Positions 1 through 12,126 of a DNA stretch of 64,000 nucleotides are shown piece by piece. The DNA comes from Epiperipatus broadwayi. Lineage: Eukaryota; Onychophora; Udeonychophora; Euonychophora; Peripatidae. The stretch covers positions 3,132,105 through 3,196,104 of the forward strand of contig JAQFVV010006341.1 in NCBI GenBank assembly GCA_028023455.1. Direction: 5' to 3'. Both the position numbers and the translations under genes were made by a program. Each line of letters starts with the position of its first letter. The stretch's first letter is position 1. The notes beneath the pieces were generated by a model. That model did no database searches. It worked only from the letters and a program-made list of their open reading frames with translations, and was not told the DNA's origin.

Positions 1-2528
1 ATCAAAAGAATATGGAAAGAGAGGCAATACTAGTGCTGTATTGGGATATGCATTGACATATTAGAAGAACCAATTACCTATATGCCACAAATCATGACAC
101 AATCTTTTCGAAACATTCATATATAAATGTTAGTTGACTGTTTGACATTGGAATATAAATTCTGAATGCACAATCCCTCTCGCATACAAATGAGCATTGT
201 TTTCAACTTTTTGAGATGAGGGGGAAGTGGGAATTTTTAATTTCTGGATCATAACCACTGCTTCCATGTGTTTCTTCAAAAAAAAGCATGTAGTTAGGTG
301 ATTATTTCTTTGGTCATAAGCTTGTGTTTGACTCATGGCAGCTTCCTTGTTTATGTGAATCAGTCATCACAAAATAGGCAAAAAATTGAACTTATTGAAA
401 AAAACGCTGGAACCACACAATTTCCTCATCAATGTGTGCTGGCATACTGACTCATAAAGGTTCCACAAACATTGACCTAACAGTGGAAGCCTGTTGTACC
501 AATATCGTAGTGGTACCTATATATAATTTTTGGCTAAAAATTATTAAAATAAAATGCTCATAAAATAATGCGAAGGCTTCAATTTGAGAGATAGTTATTT
601 ATAAAAATCTAAAGAGTTTTTTATTGAACAAAATGCAGTTTGCTTTAGAAACGTTAAAACTAAAAGTCTAAAGAGTTTTAGTATGATTAGTTTAAAACAA
701 AAGCCAGTTCGTTAAAAGTTTAATATAAAAAGTTTAGAGTTTTTAAAAATAAAGAAAGAACAAATACTGTTAGCCCAGGGGAAAATTAAACCCTGCATCA
801 TTCATCAACTTTTACGAATTAATTTAAAAGTAATTCGGGGGAGAGAACTTGGCTTAGAAACGGTTAAAACTATAACCGTTTAAATGAATCTGTTAGAAAT
901 AATTAAAAACATCTCATTTAAAATAATAAAGAAAAATAAAAGCTTAAAAAATATAAATCTTTTACATGAAATAAAAATATCTCTTTAAGTTAAAGAAAAA
1001 AAAAGAAATCTCTTTCGTTTAAATGAGTTGTTAGAATAAAATATATATGTACGATTGTAAACATAAGGAATAGTATAAGAAAATGATGTGCGTGTTAATA
1101 AAATGAAATGAGAAAGATAAAATATTGTAATACATAATTTGCAATGGTTATGAATTTTAAAAACAACAAATTTGCGATGGCAACTAATTAAAAATCCACA
1201 AAAACAACAAATTGCAATGGCCACTAATTAAAAGATCTCAAACAACAGGATTAAAAGCTTATCTAAGGAATTTCAACAACAAATATAGCTGGCAGACACC
1301 AAAATGACAACAGGATATCCTAATACACAGTGCAGTTTTTTCATCAGACAATCAGTTGAGTTCAGATTGCAATCAGTTGAGTTCTTCAATCAGTCAGTCA
1401 ATTAGTGTTTACCAGGAAAATGCAGAGCTAATAACTATTGGAATCATACGATCTTGCTCCAGCCCTTAGTCTAATGGAAGATCAGCAATCTGCCTGGTAA
1501 AAGTGATGCCTGTGTAACAATCTGAGGCCATCTGATGTCTTATAGAATAATGCCAAGGAATACTAAGCATAAAACCTCGAATCCAGCGGGCTGGAAATAT
1601 TTTCACGTGAAGTAACAACCAGCATGAAGACAAAGTCCTACTGAAAATAAAGTTCACAGCAAACAGCAAGAAGTATCCACATTCTAAAATCATAGGTAGC
1701 AACAAAACAAATGAACTCTATAGCATGCATAAACGAACTATTGATGTGCGTGTTCTAAATGTCTTGTGTTTATTTAATACTCTTGTTACACTATATTACA
1801 TTGCCTGATTTATTAAGAGTACGTGCACTAGTTTTTAAAGTTGTAATAGTAAACAATGAATGCTTGTAATTATCATTGTCTAATTAATTAAGTTCTTATA
1901 AAGTATTTAAAAATCAGAATAATAAATGTGTAGTTAAATAAATTATCTGAAGCTTAATTTTGTCAGTCAATTCTTTACCACTAATTGAAACAATAATTTG
2001 TTATTCTTTTACAATTGACTGAGCTAGTTATGGGATGTTTAGGCATTGAATTAGTTGCAATTGTTCAAAGCACATTCCGAAATAAAAAAGTACTTTGAAT
2101 GATAGGTGTTGAATTCAACAGTCGAGAAGAAATCTGTTTCCTTCAAATATGGTCAATTAGATATATTTTATACAAATATCTGCTGGTTTGGATACAGGTG
2201 CTCTTTGAGTACCTAAGGGGCCATGGTGGAGCAATACGTGCATTGCATCAGGTGTAGATCAAATATATTAAAAATAAATATTGTATCATATTTTATATAA
2301 AAGTTTACAAGTTATATTTCAAGTTACAATTTTATTAAAGAGTAAAACAATATAGAGTTTGTTTACTCCACCAGTGATCGCATAAACCCACCACCCGGCA
2401 CACTATAATATAAGTGTCTAATCCTCCAAAAATCAATTCCAGGTTTTTTGGGTACTCATTGCATAATGTGAAATAACTACAGTGGATATTAAAATAGATA
2501 ATCAAATAGTGTTTTTAATTATACTTAC
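1..2528. other. Intron sequence downstream of MRPS11 exon, no gene seen
   Basis: This AT-rich stretch follows, on the minus strand, the splice donor of the MRPS11 exon at 2529-2594. I looked for the conserved C-terminal part of the protein (PIPHNGCRP-type motif) on the minus strand and did not find it, so the last exon(s) probably lie left of the window. There are short purine-rich and A/T-rich runs and a small hairpin at 858-881. Open frames here are short and lack family signatures. Confidence 0.55.
858..881. repeat. Small perfect hairpin
   Basis: The 9-base arms AAACGGTTA (858-866) and TAACCGTTT (873-881) are perfect inverted repeats around a 6-base loop. The function is unknown and it may be chance. 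Confidence 0.5.
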
Positions 2529-2594
2529 AAATCGACCTGGACCTAATCCTTTGACTGCTACCCTGATCTGTGTTACACCTTTCTGGACAGCTCG
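2529..2594 (-). CDS. MRPS11 internal exon (mitochondrial ribosomal protein uS11m)
   Basis: This 66-bp, 22-codon exon encodes the segment containing KGVTQIRVAVKGLGPGR. The motif VKGLGPGR is the hallmark loop of mitochondrial S11 (bacterial form VKGPGPGR). uS11m is part of the head/platform of the mitochondrial small subunit and contacts rRNA and mRNA near the exit site. Splice sites on the minus strand are clear: acceptor with a C-run and T-run ending TATAG before the exon, and donor GTAAGTAT after it. Both junctions are phase 0, and the exon continues directly the peptide of the exon at 36851-36925. The acceptor C-run is 10 or more bases long (the poly-G at about 2606-2616 on the plus strand). 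The following exon is not in the window. Identification rests on motif recognition, not on a search. Confidence 0.9.
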
Positions 2595-3272
2595 CTATAA
2601 AAAAAGGGGGGGGGGATAATTTTGGATTGAAATTTTAAACATACAAGTGAAGTTAAAATTACCGATTCTAGTTAGAGTTTAATAATTTAAAACTCAAATT
2701 TTTAATTCAATAATTAATTTTAAAAAATTCTAATACTTATAAATTTCGGCCTATTATATTGAAAAGATAACAAAATTATATTTTATTACATTTTTAAAAT
2801 TATTATCAATACAAGTACTCAAATTTTCCTAATTCATTTATAATTAAAACAAGTAACAATAATTAAAAAAAATAAATAAACACACATTTAATAATATATT
2901 CATATTGAACCAAAAGTCATGTATATCACAAGGTGGAGTCTAAAATGATTTAAAAAAACCAAAACAATAGACATATAACAAAATGTTTATCTGACAAAAA
3001 CAGAAATATTTTAATATACTAAGTTCTACAGATTATTTGAAATCTATATTTTCAAATTCACCTAAGATTGTATATTGAAAATACAGACCACTTAAAGATA
3101 GACTTATTAAAACAAATTTGATTAGTAATTTGGTATCATGTAATGATAAAAGATATCTTACATGCAAACATATTATTGTTGCAAAAGTGGTCCAAGAGAG
3201 TACTGACAATTTTAAAAGATACATCCCTAACTATAACAATTGTAAAAGTCTAAATTTAATATATTTAATAGA

Positions 3273-4166
3273 GTGTAATAGACATTAAACAAGGCAAAAC
3301 TCTCCATACAGTAGTGCCACCCTGTGCCAACCAGAGTAATCAATGGATGTCAGAAGGCTTGTGCATAAAATCCCTATCTAATGCCTACTTATCCAATATC
3401 CCCAGACTAGTTTCTGGCTTGTGGCCTTTGCCAGTGAAGAGCTTTGGATCTGAGAGCACTGCACTTAGATCTTATGATCTAATGCAACCCTCCAGCAGCC
3501 ACTTTTTATCTCTACTTAACTACAAAACTATGAGAATGAAATTGAAAATCCAATAATATTTTCAATCTAAGCTCAATAGCTTATATAGTCATATGGGTCT
3601 GACCTCAGTTCAGCACCCATACATTTTGGTGTCTTTGACTCTTTAACAATCATAGCCACCACTAACCTATTAGGCAGGATTGGTGTTAAACCACTAAACA
3701 TCACATGATCACCATCTCTTATACTAGCACATAATTGTTATTAAACAAGGCAAAACTCTCCATACAGTAGTGCCACCCTGTGCCAACCAGAGTAATCAAT
3801 GACTACATAAGCTATTGAGCTTAGATTGAAAATATTATTGTGTTTTCAATTTCATTCTCATAGTTTTGTAGTTAAGTAGAGATAGAAGGTGGTTGCTGGA
3901 GGGTTGCATTAGATCCTAAGATCTAGGTGCAGTGCTCTCAGATCCAAAGCTCACTGACGAAGGCCACAAGTCAGAAACTAGTCTGGGGATACTGGATGAG
4001 TAGGCATTAGATAGGGATTTTATGCACAAGCCTTCTGGCATCCATTGATTACTCTGGTTAGCACAGGGTGGCACTACTGTATGGAGAGTTTTGCCTTGTT
4101 TAATAACAATTATGTGCTAGTATAAGAGATAGTGATCATGTGATGTTTAGTGGTGTAATAGACATT
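3273..4166. repeat. Composite inverted repeat with 14-bp flanking duplications
   Basis: A repeat sequence starting AAACAAGGCAAAAC occurs at about 3287-3595 on plus and again, reverse-complemented, at about 3795-4110. A short third copy of its first 60 bases lies at about 3742-3802. A second inverted pair (about 3690-3755 with 4093-4152) closes the structure. The whole 3287-4152 is flanked by the direct repeat GTGTAATAGACATT (3273-3286 and 4153-4166), a long target-site duplication of the kind left by LINE-type integration. There is no poly-A tail and no pol III box that I can confirm, so the class is unknown. A diverged relative lies at 27421-27564. Confidence 0.75.
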
Positions 4167-4548
4167 TGAATCGTTCTGTAGCTAAATTAGTAAACAGTCT
4201 ACATATTAGAATAACTAATCATAGATTTGACATTTTACATAAAAATGAAGACAGGCCAATATCAAACATTTTATTTTACCAAATCATTCGATTGATGATT
4301 TGAAAGTAGTCATTTTTAAATTGAAGATCTTATATCCACATGGAATGAACTTAAACATAGGGACTATCACATCTTTAAATTAGCTAGCTTTCTAATGTGT
4401 CCTTTTCATTTTGTTTTTTTACATTTATATACACTAAGTTGTTTTTTATTTATTTATATATGTGTATGGATGTTCATACAGATATTATATACACAACTCA
4501 TTAAAATCAACATTTAATTATTGATTATTAATAATATATATATATATA

Positions 4549-4837
4549 ATCACTAGATGGAGCTTACCAATAGCTCTAATCAAGTTTTATTTTATAAGTG
4601 CCGAAAGAGAAAGAATTCAAAATCTCTATCGGAAAGTCCCTATCTCCAGACCAATTGGTTTCAAGCTTATGGCTCACCTCAGTGGAGCGCTGGGACTCTA
4701 GAAACTGAGATGAGCCATAAGCTTGAAACCGATTGGTCTGGAGATAGGGACGTTCCGATAGAGTTTTGAATTCTTTCTCTTTCAGTACTTAGAAAATAAA
4801 ACTTGATTACAGCTATTGGTAAGCTCCATCTAGTGAT
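4549..4837. mobile_element. Foldback MITE (about 289 bp)
   Basis: The element is an almost perfect palindrome. It starts ATCACTAGATGGAGC and ends with the reverse complement GCTCCATCTAGTGAT. The arms are about 130 bp each and match nearly base for base, around a central loop of about 20 nt near 4687-4707. Small frames on both strands across it are only reflections of the palindrome. If AT is not part of the inverted repeat it would be a 2-bp target duplication. It is a non-autonomous DNA-transposon-like foldback element; the superfamily cannot be assigned. Confidence 0.85.
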
Positions 4838-6335
4838 CATTAAATGCAAGCTTAAAAGCAAGTTATGAAATTTATGACATTAATTATTATATACATATAT
4901 TGTTATAAATAACTCTATTACACACAATGTGTCCCAATCCGAATCATAGACCCATGATATTAGCATTATTTATTAATTACTAGATTAGAAAATATGAAAG
5001 CACAAAAATTGACAAACCATTAATTACAACAAACATTTAAAATCCCAGTTTAATTATACTATAAATAAATATTTAAAGTAAATCATCAAACAGACCCAAT
5101 AACTAACTTTTGACAATTATCACTTTATTAAATGTGTTATGATTCAAGCATAATATAACAATACATGGTAAATAAGATTGGATAAATGAACGCAATCAAA
5201 AAATAAAAACTAATATTAAATTTAGTAAAGAAATATCAAATAAAATTTTTTGTTATTAATAAATTATTTATATTAATATTTATTAAAAATGACATCAACA
5301 ATGGATTGAAATGATCACAAACTTGCTTTTAGTTGAACAATGAGCTTCTTACCTGCTGAAGAACCTACAAATTTTTATGTAAAGGATTCAAATTTAAAAT
5401 TCGAAGAGAAACATCAACCAATTTTGAGTGGAAATACTATAAAAAATCAATATTTGAATATCCGAGAATATGAGAATGAACATAAAGAATTAAAGTTAAC
5501 TAAAAGAATTTGAAATTAAAATCTTCCCAAGTAAATTTGAAGTATTCAAACTTCCAAAATATTGATAATTCTCAGTTATAGATTGCAATATCTAGATTCG
5601 AGGGTATATAACAATGTAAGAAGTATTGACATTATTTCACTCAAAACAAACCTTTAAAGCATAATATAAATAATAATAAAAACAAATACGCATTGCTAAG
5701 TATAAAAACAAAATCATGAAAAAGAAAGTCATCATCCATGGAGCCATGACTTGTCAGGATCAAGATGGAATTGACCTATCACTCCACACCTGCATTATAA
5801 AATATCAAGTCGATTCGCAATGAATGGATCCTATAATTCTCCGCTCCAAAGCAGAAATTTCAAAGCTATCAAGAATAACTTACCTGATGGATGTTCTAGA
5901 ACACTTATGAGTTACCATCTATACTTGAAATGGATTAACACGGATTATTGGAATGATTCACTAGGAAACTTATAAATTTCAAAACCAAGTTAAAGTTGAT
6001 ATCATTCACTTTATTTGTATTTTTTTTTTTTACTTTAATGTAGGGGCAAAAAGAGATAATATCAATGGCAGTATGCAATATAATGAAATATTTTTGACTT
6101 TAGTGTAAGCAAAATTAAATATAATTTATGATGAACACTTGATTGTGTACTAACCCTATCATCATCAAAGGGGAAAGATAAGACTTTATCTAAAATGTAT
6201 TTAATCCAATCATTTACATATTTGCAACATATATTTTCTTTGCTTGTTTATAGGGCCCTACATTCGCATTTTCAAGCGCACATTTTTGAGGTTTATTTCC
6301 TTAGTAAATGTTATTAATAGATATGTTAAATGTTT
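4838..6335. other. AT-rich intron, no feature seen
   Basis: No coding signature, no RNA gene and no clear repeat was recognised between the MITE and the E1 target duplication. A consensus donor (GTAAGTTA, minus) lies at 5876-5883 but no exon can be supported beside it. Confidence 0.5.
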
Positions 6336-6798
6336 GTAGTGTAACAGAAACGTGTGATTCGTTAACATAGTGCAGAATTTGACCATCACACAGAACTTCA
6401 GCACCACCTAGATAGTGAAGCTACCCGTAGTACTGAGTTCGAACATAGTTTATTGGTTCCACAATACAATCTACGAAACAACGCATCTGATGCGACATTA
6501 ATAAATATTTCTTTAGGCATGGTGGTCAGGAATATGCAACAGATTCATGATTTTATTTCGAGTTAGCCAATAAGAACGTTAAGATTAAACATTGATTTTA
6601 CAGAATCGAGGAAATATTATATGGAATGGGTATTGAAAAAATAAATAAAGAAGTAACGGCAGACGTATAGTTTGACATTATTTATTGAAACATTTTAATA
6701 ATAAATCATTTATTAATAATATTTGGTAATATTTAAAATTTAGTAACGGGATTTTCCGGTACTGTTAGACATCAAAGAGATACATTTATTTATATAGC

Positions 6799-6806
6799 TG
6801 ACGTCA
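6799..6806. promoter_or_regulatory. CRE-type palindrome TGACGTCA in E1 left LTR
   Basis: This is a perfect 8-bp CREB/ATF consensus and is conserved in the other E1 LTR at 14859-14866. The same octamer occurs in both E6 LTRs. A role as a U3 enhancer site is inferred. Confidence 0.5.
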
Positions 6807-8212
6807 TCTAGCTACCTAAAATTCTCGAACAATTATTTCTAGGGCATGCCTTGAGGGATTTATACTTTTACAATACAAGAGTCTAAAGTAAGATTTATAA
6901 TAGTAGTGGCGGACATATATTTATTTAATTAAAGATTTTTACTAACAACTAGGGGCAAACATTTATTTGAGAATGAGTTATGTCACTAATGCAGGGACGG
7001 AGTTATACATAGAATAAAAAGTTAATAAAAGAAAACACATGGTATGTCTAGAAAGGCGATAGGAAATGGCAGTATATTGAAATTGCAAAGCCGTGAATGA
7101 GTTTAGAACAACGGGCTGGCGTTTGCCATAGGCCCAAAGAGATAAGGTGTCACATAAGCATAACCAGGGGCAAGTGGTTCGTGCCATGATTGCTTCCAGG
7201 CTCATGACGGTCGTCAAGCCCTATGGGTCATTCATTTGTCAGCTTGGGTAGGACGACGGGTTAATTTCAACCCTATAGAATCCGGAATATTCAAGGCTTG
7301 TAATGGGTCATCGCGTCTCTAAAACATAACACGTGTATAATGTATAAATGATTCTGTTAAGATTTAAATGTATTTTATAACTCGGCCCTACATTATCAAC
7401 ACTTAATAAAGAACGTTTGCAACTCTCAAAGAAATGCAATTTTATGGAATTATTAATTAAAATTTAATAAAATATAAAAACAATAGGTAAAAGGGGTGAA
7501 TATTATAGCCAATATGTCAGCCATTTGCTAAGCAATAGACCCCTGCATTACAATAAATGAAGCATTGAATGTGTGTCGATTTATATGAAAATATTAAATA
7601 ATTTATGGAGGTAAATATTAATGAAGATTTGACACACATCCACTGTTTCAAGCAATCATAGATTTATACTTAAAAAATTATGAGCATGCGATAATTATAT
7701 AATAAAATGTAGATTTTAGACATACGTATACAAGAAAAATAGAGTTAGGCAGGCTAAATTATTAAAGAAATTTACATATTAATTATTACATTTATAGTAT
7801 TACAAATGAAAATTTTACAGTTTATAGTTTATAAGTTATATAAAGAATGAATAAGCTATAGCGGGATATTAATAGAGTACTCTAGAGAATTTGGATACAG
7901 GTACCTGTTTTATGAGAAGTTTTCCGATTCAGTGGTCAGTAGCAAATTGTTTATGATTCTAGCATTAGCAGTTCTTTCCAGTATTTAGGTGGTTTAGTTA
8001 TTTGAACGGCAGCAGCAGCTTTCGAATTGTTCGGGGCAGCAGATCTTCTTTGGCTGATTTTATGAAGGGCACGGGCATAGGTTCTCGGCAGACAATTGAC
8101 CATCTCCGGGGAGAATAGTCTTTGGCGCTTTCTACTCACACATACTGTGGCATGTAAAACAATATATATCTTTGGAGACTCTCCTGATCAAGAGCAAAGC
8201 TAAAGTTCAACT

Positions 8213-8316
8213 CAAAGTTTCTAGAAAGTCTAAAATGGCCTCCTTTCTTAGATCTTATCTTTTACAAAGTTTCTAGAAAGTCTAAAATGGCCTCCTTTCT
8301 TAGATCTTATCTTTTA
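8213..8316. repeat. 52-bp tandem duplication in E1 left LTR
   Basis: Two adjacent copies of a 52-base unit starting CAAAGTTTCTAG lie at 8213-8264 and 8265-8316. The right LTR has one copy, so the duplication arose after integration. Confidence 0.9.
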
Positions 8317-8836
8317 CATTTTTGTTATAGTTTATTTTTGGATTCTACTTAATCTGCCCTGAGGATAATCAATGCATTTTTGTTAAGTTTAATTATAGAG
8401 AAAGCTGTCTTTCTATTGTTTACATTTTATAATTAAATTTTAGGGAATTTTTCTTTTAATTAAACTATTATCTCTCACTGACCGTTGCTTTTAAAATTTC
8501 AAATACAAAAAGGAACATATGATTATTTTTACTTTTAATTAAATATTACAATCTATTTCAAAATTATTACTAAATGAAATTTAAACAAAGCAATAAATAA
8601 CGAAATTTTCAATTCAAAATAAATGGTTAAAATTATATATTTTTATATAACTAAAAGAAGAAATCTAAATTATATTATTTATCTTTATTTATTGCCTTAA
8701 ATTTGATATCGAAATGTATGCATGTTTATGGTGAATTCTATATATACATTTTTAATATTGCTACACATACAATTCGATACCAAAAAGTTTAAATTTGGGT
8801 AGGATAGAACAGTGAGTGAGAGACGATAAAAAAAGG

Positions 8837-8873
8837 TGAAACTTAAGATTCGAATACGAATCTTACTGTTTCA
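8837..8873 (-). repeat. E1 U3-terminal hairpin (left LTR)
   Basis: The LTR terminus is an inverted repeat: TGAAAC at one end and GTTTCA at the other of a 37-nt segment, with inner arms AAGATTCG and CGAATCTT. It is the first sequence of the LTR in coding orientation. Confidence 0.75.
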
Positions 8874-8889
8874 TTTCCCCTTACTTCCC
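8874..8889 (-). other. E1 polypurine tract
   Basis: On minus the 16 bases next to the 3' LTR read GGGAAGTAAGGGGAAA, purine except one T. This is the expected plus-strand primer of reverse transcription. Confidence 0.8.
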
Positions 8890-9351
8890 GTGAACAATTA
8901 AGGAAGAACAAAGGAGGCAAGGAAAGAGAAAAAAAATTTTGCTACATCACATAATTTAAGTACGAAAAAAAATTTTTTTTTTACAGATATATAGAAAAAT
9001 AGAAAGCAGAGATTACATGAAGCAACAAATATTTTATATACCCGGATCTAGAATTTATAGTTTAATTTAAAATGGCCTAATTTGGCCGTGTCTGGTTAGA
9101 AATCATATAGTAATATTAGTTAAACTGATTATATAAAAAAAAAATTCTTAGCATAATATTAGTTAATATAATATATATAAAATTTTTTTTTAAGAGTAAT
9201 AGTAATTAAAACAATAATATATATAAAAAAAACTTTCTATCTAAAGCCCTATTTGACTAACGTAGGCTCCATTCTACCAAATTCATTATATCAAATTCAT
9301 TTTACTAATTCTATATACCCGTAATGACCATCCTAAAATGCTAAAATATTT
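8890..9351 (-). other. E1 3' non-coding region
   Basis: This AT-rich stretch lies between the pol stop and the polypurine tract. It contains the motif GATCCGGGTATA (minus, near 9036-9047), also found in the 3' region of E5. I see no other feature. Confidence 0.6.
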
Positions 9352-12061
9352 TTATAACCCTGGATCAGGTGGATAATATCTACATGATTTGAGATTACGG
9401 GCATTATATGTCCCTTTTATGGTATCGCCATCTTTTAATAAATATGCATTCGGGCCGCATGCATGGTCAATTATAAAGGGTCCCCGGTACAAAGGAAAAC
9501 ATTTTTATATACTCTTTTATCTCTGTTGCTTTGTTGAGAATTCCGCACCCAAACATAGCTCCCGACTTGGAAATGTTGGCTTCTCCAATCTGCTTGTAAT
9601 TTCCGTTCTGCCCTTTCCATAAAGCGGCGGTGTGCCTTGCTTCTGTCAGTTTCAATATTGATTTCACGTTCATTCATGGGTAATGGCATCTTGATTAGTA
9701 ACGAGTCCACTTTACCAAAATGCAAATATGTTGGTATCATGCCAGTGGCCTCATTGATGGTTCCATTGATATATTGAAAAATATTTTCAGTTTGATTTAC
9801 CCAGCCTCTGTGATTTTGATTAACATGGGTCCTAAATAGTCGGTTTATTTCCCTCATAAGCCTTTCACACGGGCTAGACTGAGGATTTCGAATTGAGGTC
9901 AAAATGTTTAACATTCTGCTGCCTCAACCAAGTCTTCCATTTTTGAGATGTAAAGGCAGATCCATGGTCTGAGAGGATGGTGATCAGTTTTCCAATCTTG
10001 ACAAATTGACACTTTTGTAATATTCGAATTGCACAACGAAAGTCTGCTCGCATCACAGGATAGGCCCAAGCATATTTTGAGAATAGATCATAAGTTACAA
10101 GTAAGTAATGGAACCTACGGTAAAATAGCAATGGGCCATAGTGATCGATTGCAAGTATTTCATTTGGTGCGGACGGGATGATAGAGGCACCTACTCCACT
10201 AAAGTTTTTATTTGGTGGTTTATCTCTTGCACAAATAGCACATTTCTTGAGGGTATCAGTCACATCATATAGTTTTGGCCACTGAAATTGTCATCTTATA
10301 GCTTGTTTTTCTGGGGCCATAGTGCCCTACTAAGCCATGCATATACATGATAAGACGGTTTCTGAGGTCAGGTGGTACTAAGATTTTCCAGTAAATTTTA
10401 TCGCTCACAATCTGCTGCTGCAGCAACCCATTTCTTATCCGGTATAGTTTCTTTCCCTGAGGTGTTGTGCAGCCTTGTATTGGATTTCCTTGCTGTTGTA
10501 CAATTTGGATAAGCTTTTTATATAGAGGTTGTTGCTCTTGCCAATATTGAGGATTCCTTAACTTGTGTTCCATCTCCTGGTCCAGTACTGTTGTTGCAAT
10601 AACCAATGGCTGATCGCTTATTATGGGGTTGTGTGGCTTCCAGTTCTATAGGGTGCCCACTTAATATATCAGCCACTGTATTTTCAGGCCCAGGGCAATA
10701 GACAACTTTATAATGAAATCTTTGAAGTGAAAGACTCCATCTGATGAGACGGTCATTGTTCAGGTAACTTTTATTAAGGAATTCAAGACACCGGTGGTCA
10801 GTAATGATAATCACTTCTGAACCCAGGAGCATCTGCTTGAACTTATTACATGACCACATGATTGCTAGTGTCTCTTGTTCCATCACTGTGTAGTTTTTTC
10901 AGCTCCTTTCAGAGTACGGCTGCCAAAATATAGTATTTGATGTTAGCCTTCTTGGTTAACTTGAAATAGAACCATGCCCAATCCTTTCTGACTACTATCA
11001 GTCTGCAAATAAAAGGGGTGGGTAAAATCTGGGTAGTGAAACATCACTGTCTCTAAAAACCTTCTCTTTACTTGACTGAAATCTTCTTCATGGGTATTCG
11101 ACCATTCCCATCGGTGGTGGGGTCTTATCAATTCTACTAAAGATGATGTACCTTTGGCAAAATGGGGGTAAAACTTGTGGTAGTAATTGCAAAGACCCAG
11201 AAATGATCGAACTTGTTTTCGGTTCGTTGGCCTAGGGAAATTTTCAATGGCTGCGACCATGTCAGGGTGAGCCTTAATTCCTTGACCATTTACAATATGG
11301 CCTAAAAAGGAAATCTCCCTCAATATGAAAATTTTTTTTTTTAAATTAAGTTATATTTTTCTGGGTGCACTCATCGAAAAATTGTTTTAAATCTTCCAGA
11401 TGTTCTGCAATGTCTCTTGATGCAACTACTACATCATCTACATAATGTACTATTTTTTTCTTTAACTTTTCTGACAATACTTGGTCCAAGCACCTCATGA
11501 GGCCAGCACCACTATTTATCAGCCCCAAAGGGTACTCTTTTAAACATGTGGGTTTACCCATTGTATTGGAACACAGTATATTTTCGATTCTATTTGCTAG
11601 TAACTGGCAGTTAGGTCAAGGGTAGAGAAAATATTCTTAGCAGTCAACTTGATAAATGTTTCTTGGATGGGTGGTGGGATGTTTCACTCAGGTATAGTAA
11701 TGTTGTTTAATGTTCTAGCATCTAGACACAATCATATGGTTCCATCTTTCTATTTGACCATGACCAACGGATTATTATAGGGTGATGACCCCTTTTCAAT
11801 TACACCCCAGTCAATCATCTGCTTAATTTGGGCATTCACCTCTTCCTGATACTGAAATAGGATAGGGTATGTGCGGGTCTGGAAATGTGTCTCTTCTTTT
11901 ACTCGTATCCGATGGACATAACCACTAATTTCACTTGTGACCTGGGAAAATATTCTACAATTTTCCATAAGTAATTGTTGTAACTGGAATTGGTCCTCTA
12001 CCTTGTCTAATGATGATCCCATAATTTTCTCTTGGATATCCTCATCAGGAATAGCCTCCAT
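9352..12061 (-). pseudogene. E1 pol remnant: reverse transcriptase, RNase H, integrase
   Basis: This is a Ty3/Gypsy pol broken into several frames. RT: the N-terminal part (11750-12061) ends SSPYNNPLVMVK; the next stretch (about 11570-11750) still resembles the palm domain but has in-frame stops; the catalytic YVDD lies in 11346-11561. RT thumb and RNase H follow in 10943-11323 (LQTDSS, first Asp) and 10518-10886 (EQETLAI, ITDHRCLEF, VADILS). Integrase: an HHCC-type zinc region (H-x-H near 10300, CAICARDKP near 10230), catalytic Asp in AIDHYGPL and LSDHGSAF (9874-10263), and Glu in SSPCERLMREIN (9471-9914). After another frameshift the C-terminal part (LYRGPF to the TAA at 9352-9354) remains. 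It copies RNA to DNA and integrates it in intact relatives; here it is inactive. Neighbouring E2 carries a better-preserved homologue. Confidence 0.92.
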
Positions 12062-12126
12062 ACATCTTAATTGGATTTCTTCAATTTATTTATTAGTATC
12101 AAAACTAATCTGCTCCTGCTGGAAAG

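Larger units (their letters stand above)
6340..8873 (-). repeat. E1 3' LTR (left copy)
   Basis: This copy is 2534 bp and is the downstream LTR for the minus-strand element. It differs from the right copy by a 52-bp tandem duplication (8213-8316) and scattered changes. It carries the CRE palindrome at 6799-6806 and the U3 terminal hairpin at 8837-8873. Short open frames inside recur in the other LTR by homology and show no protein family. Confidence 0.95.

Noticed and set aside
4557-4861. Overlapping plus and minus frames in the MITE.
   Set aside because: They mirror each other because of the palindrome and have no protein features.
5884-5918. A 35-nt minus-strand candidate first exon: ATG followed by a consensus donor CAG|GTAAGTTA.
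   Set aside because: It is too short, has no recognisable protein, and no partner exon was found; a lone donor-like site is expected by chance in a 34-kb intron.
6978-7217. Open frame with a homologue at 15020-15334, and similar frame pairs at 52163/57904, 53068/58852 and 41724/47315.
   Set aside because: Each pair is explained by the two LTR copies of one element. No domain or codon pattern supports a protein.
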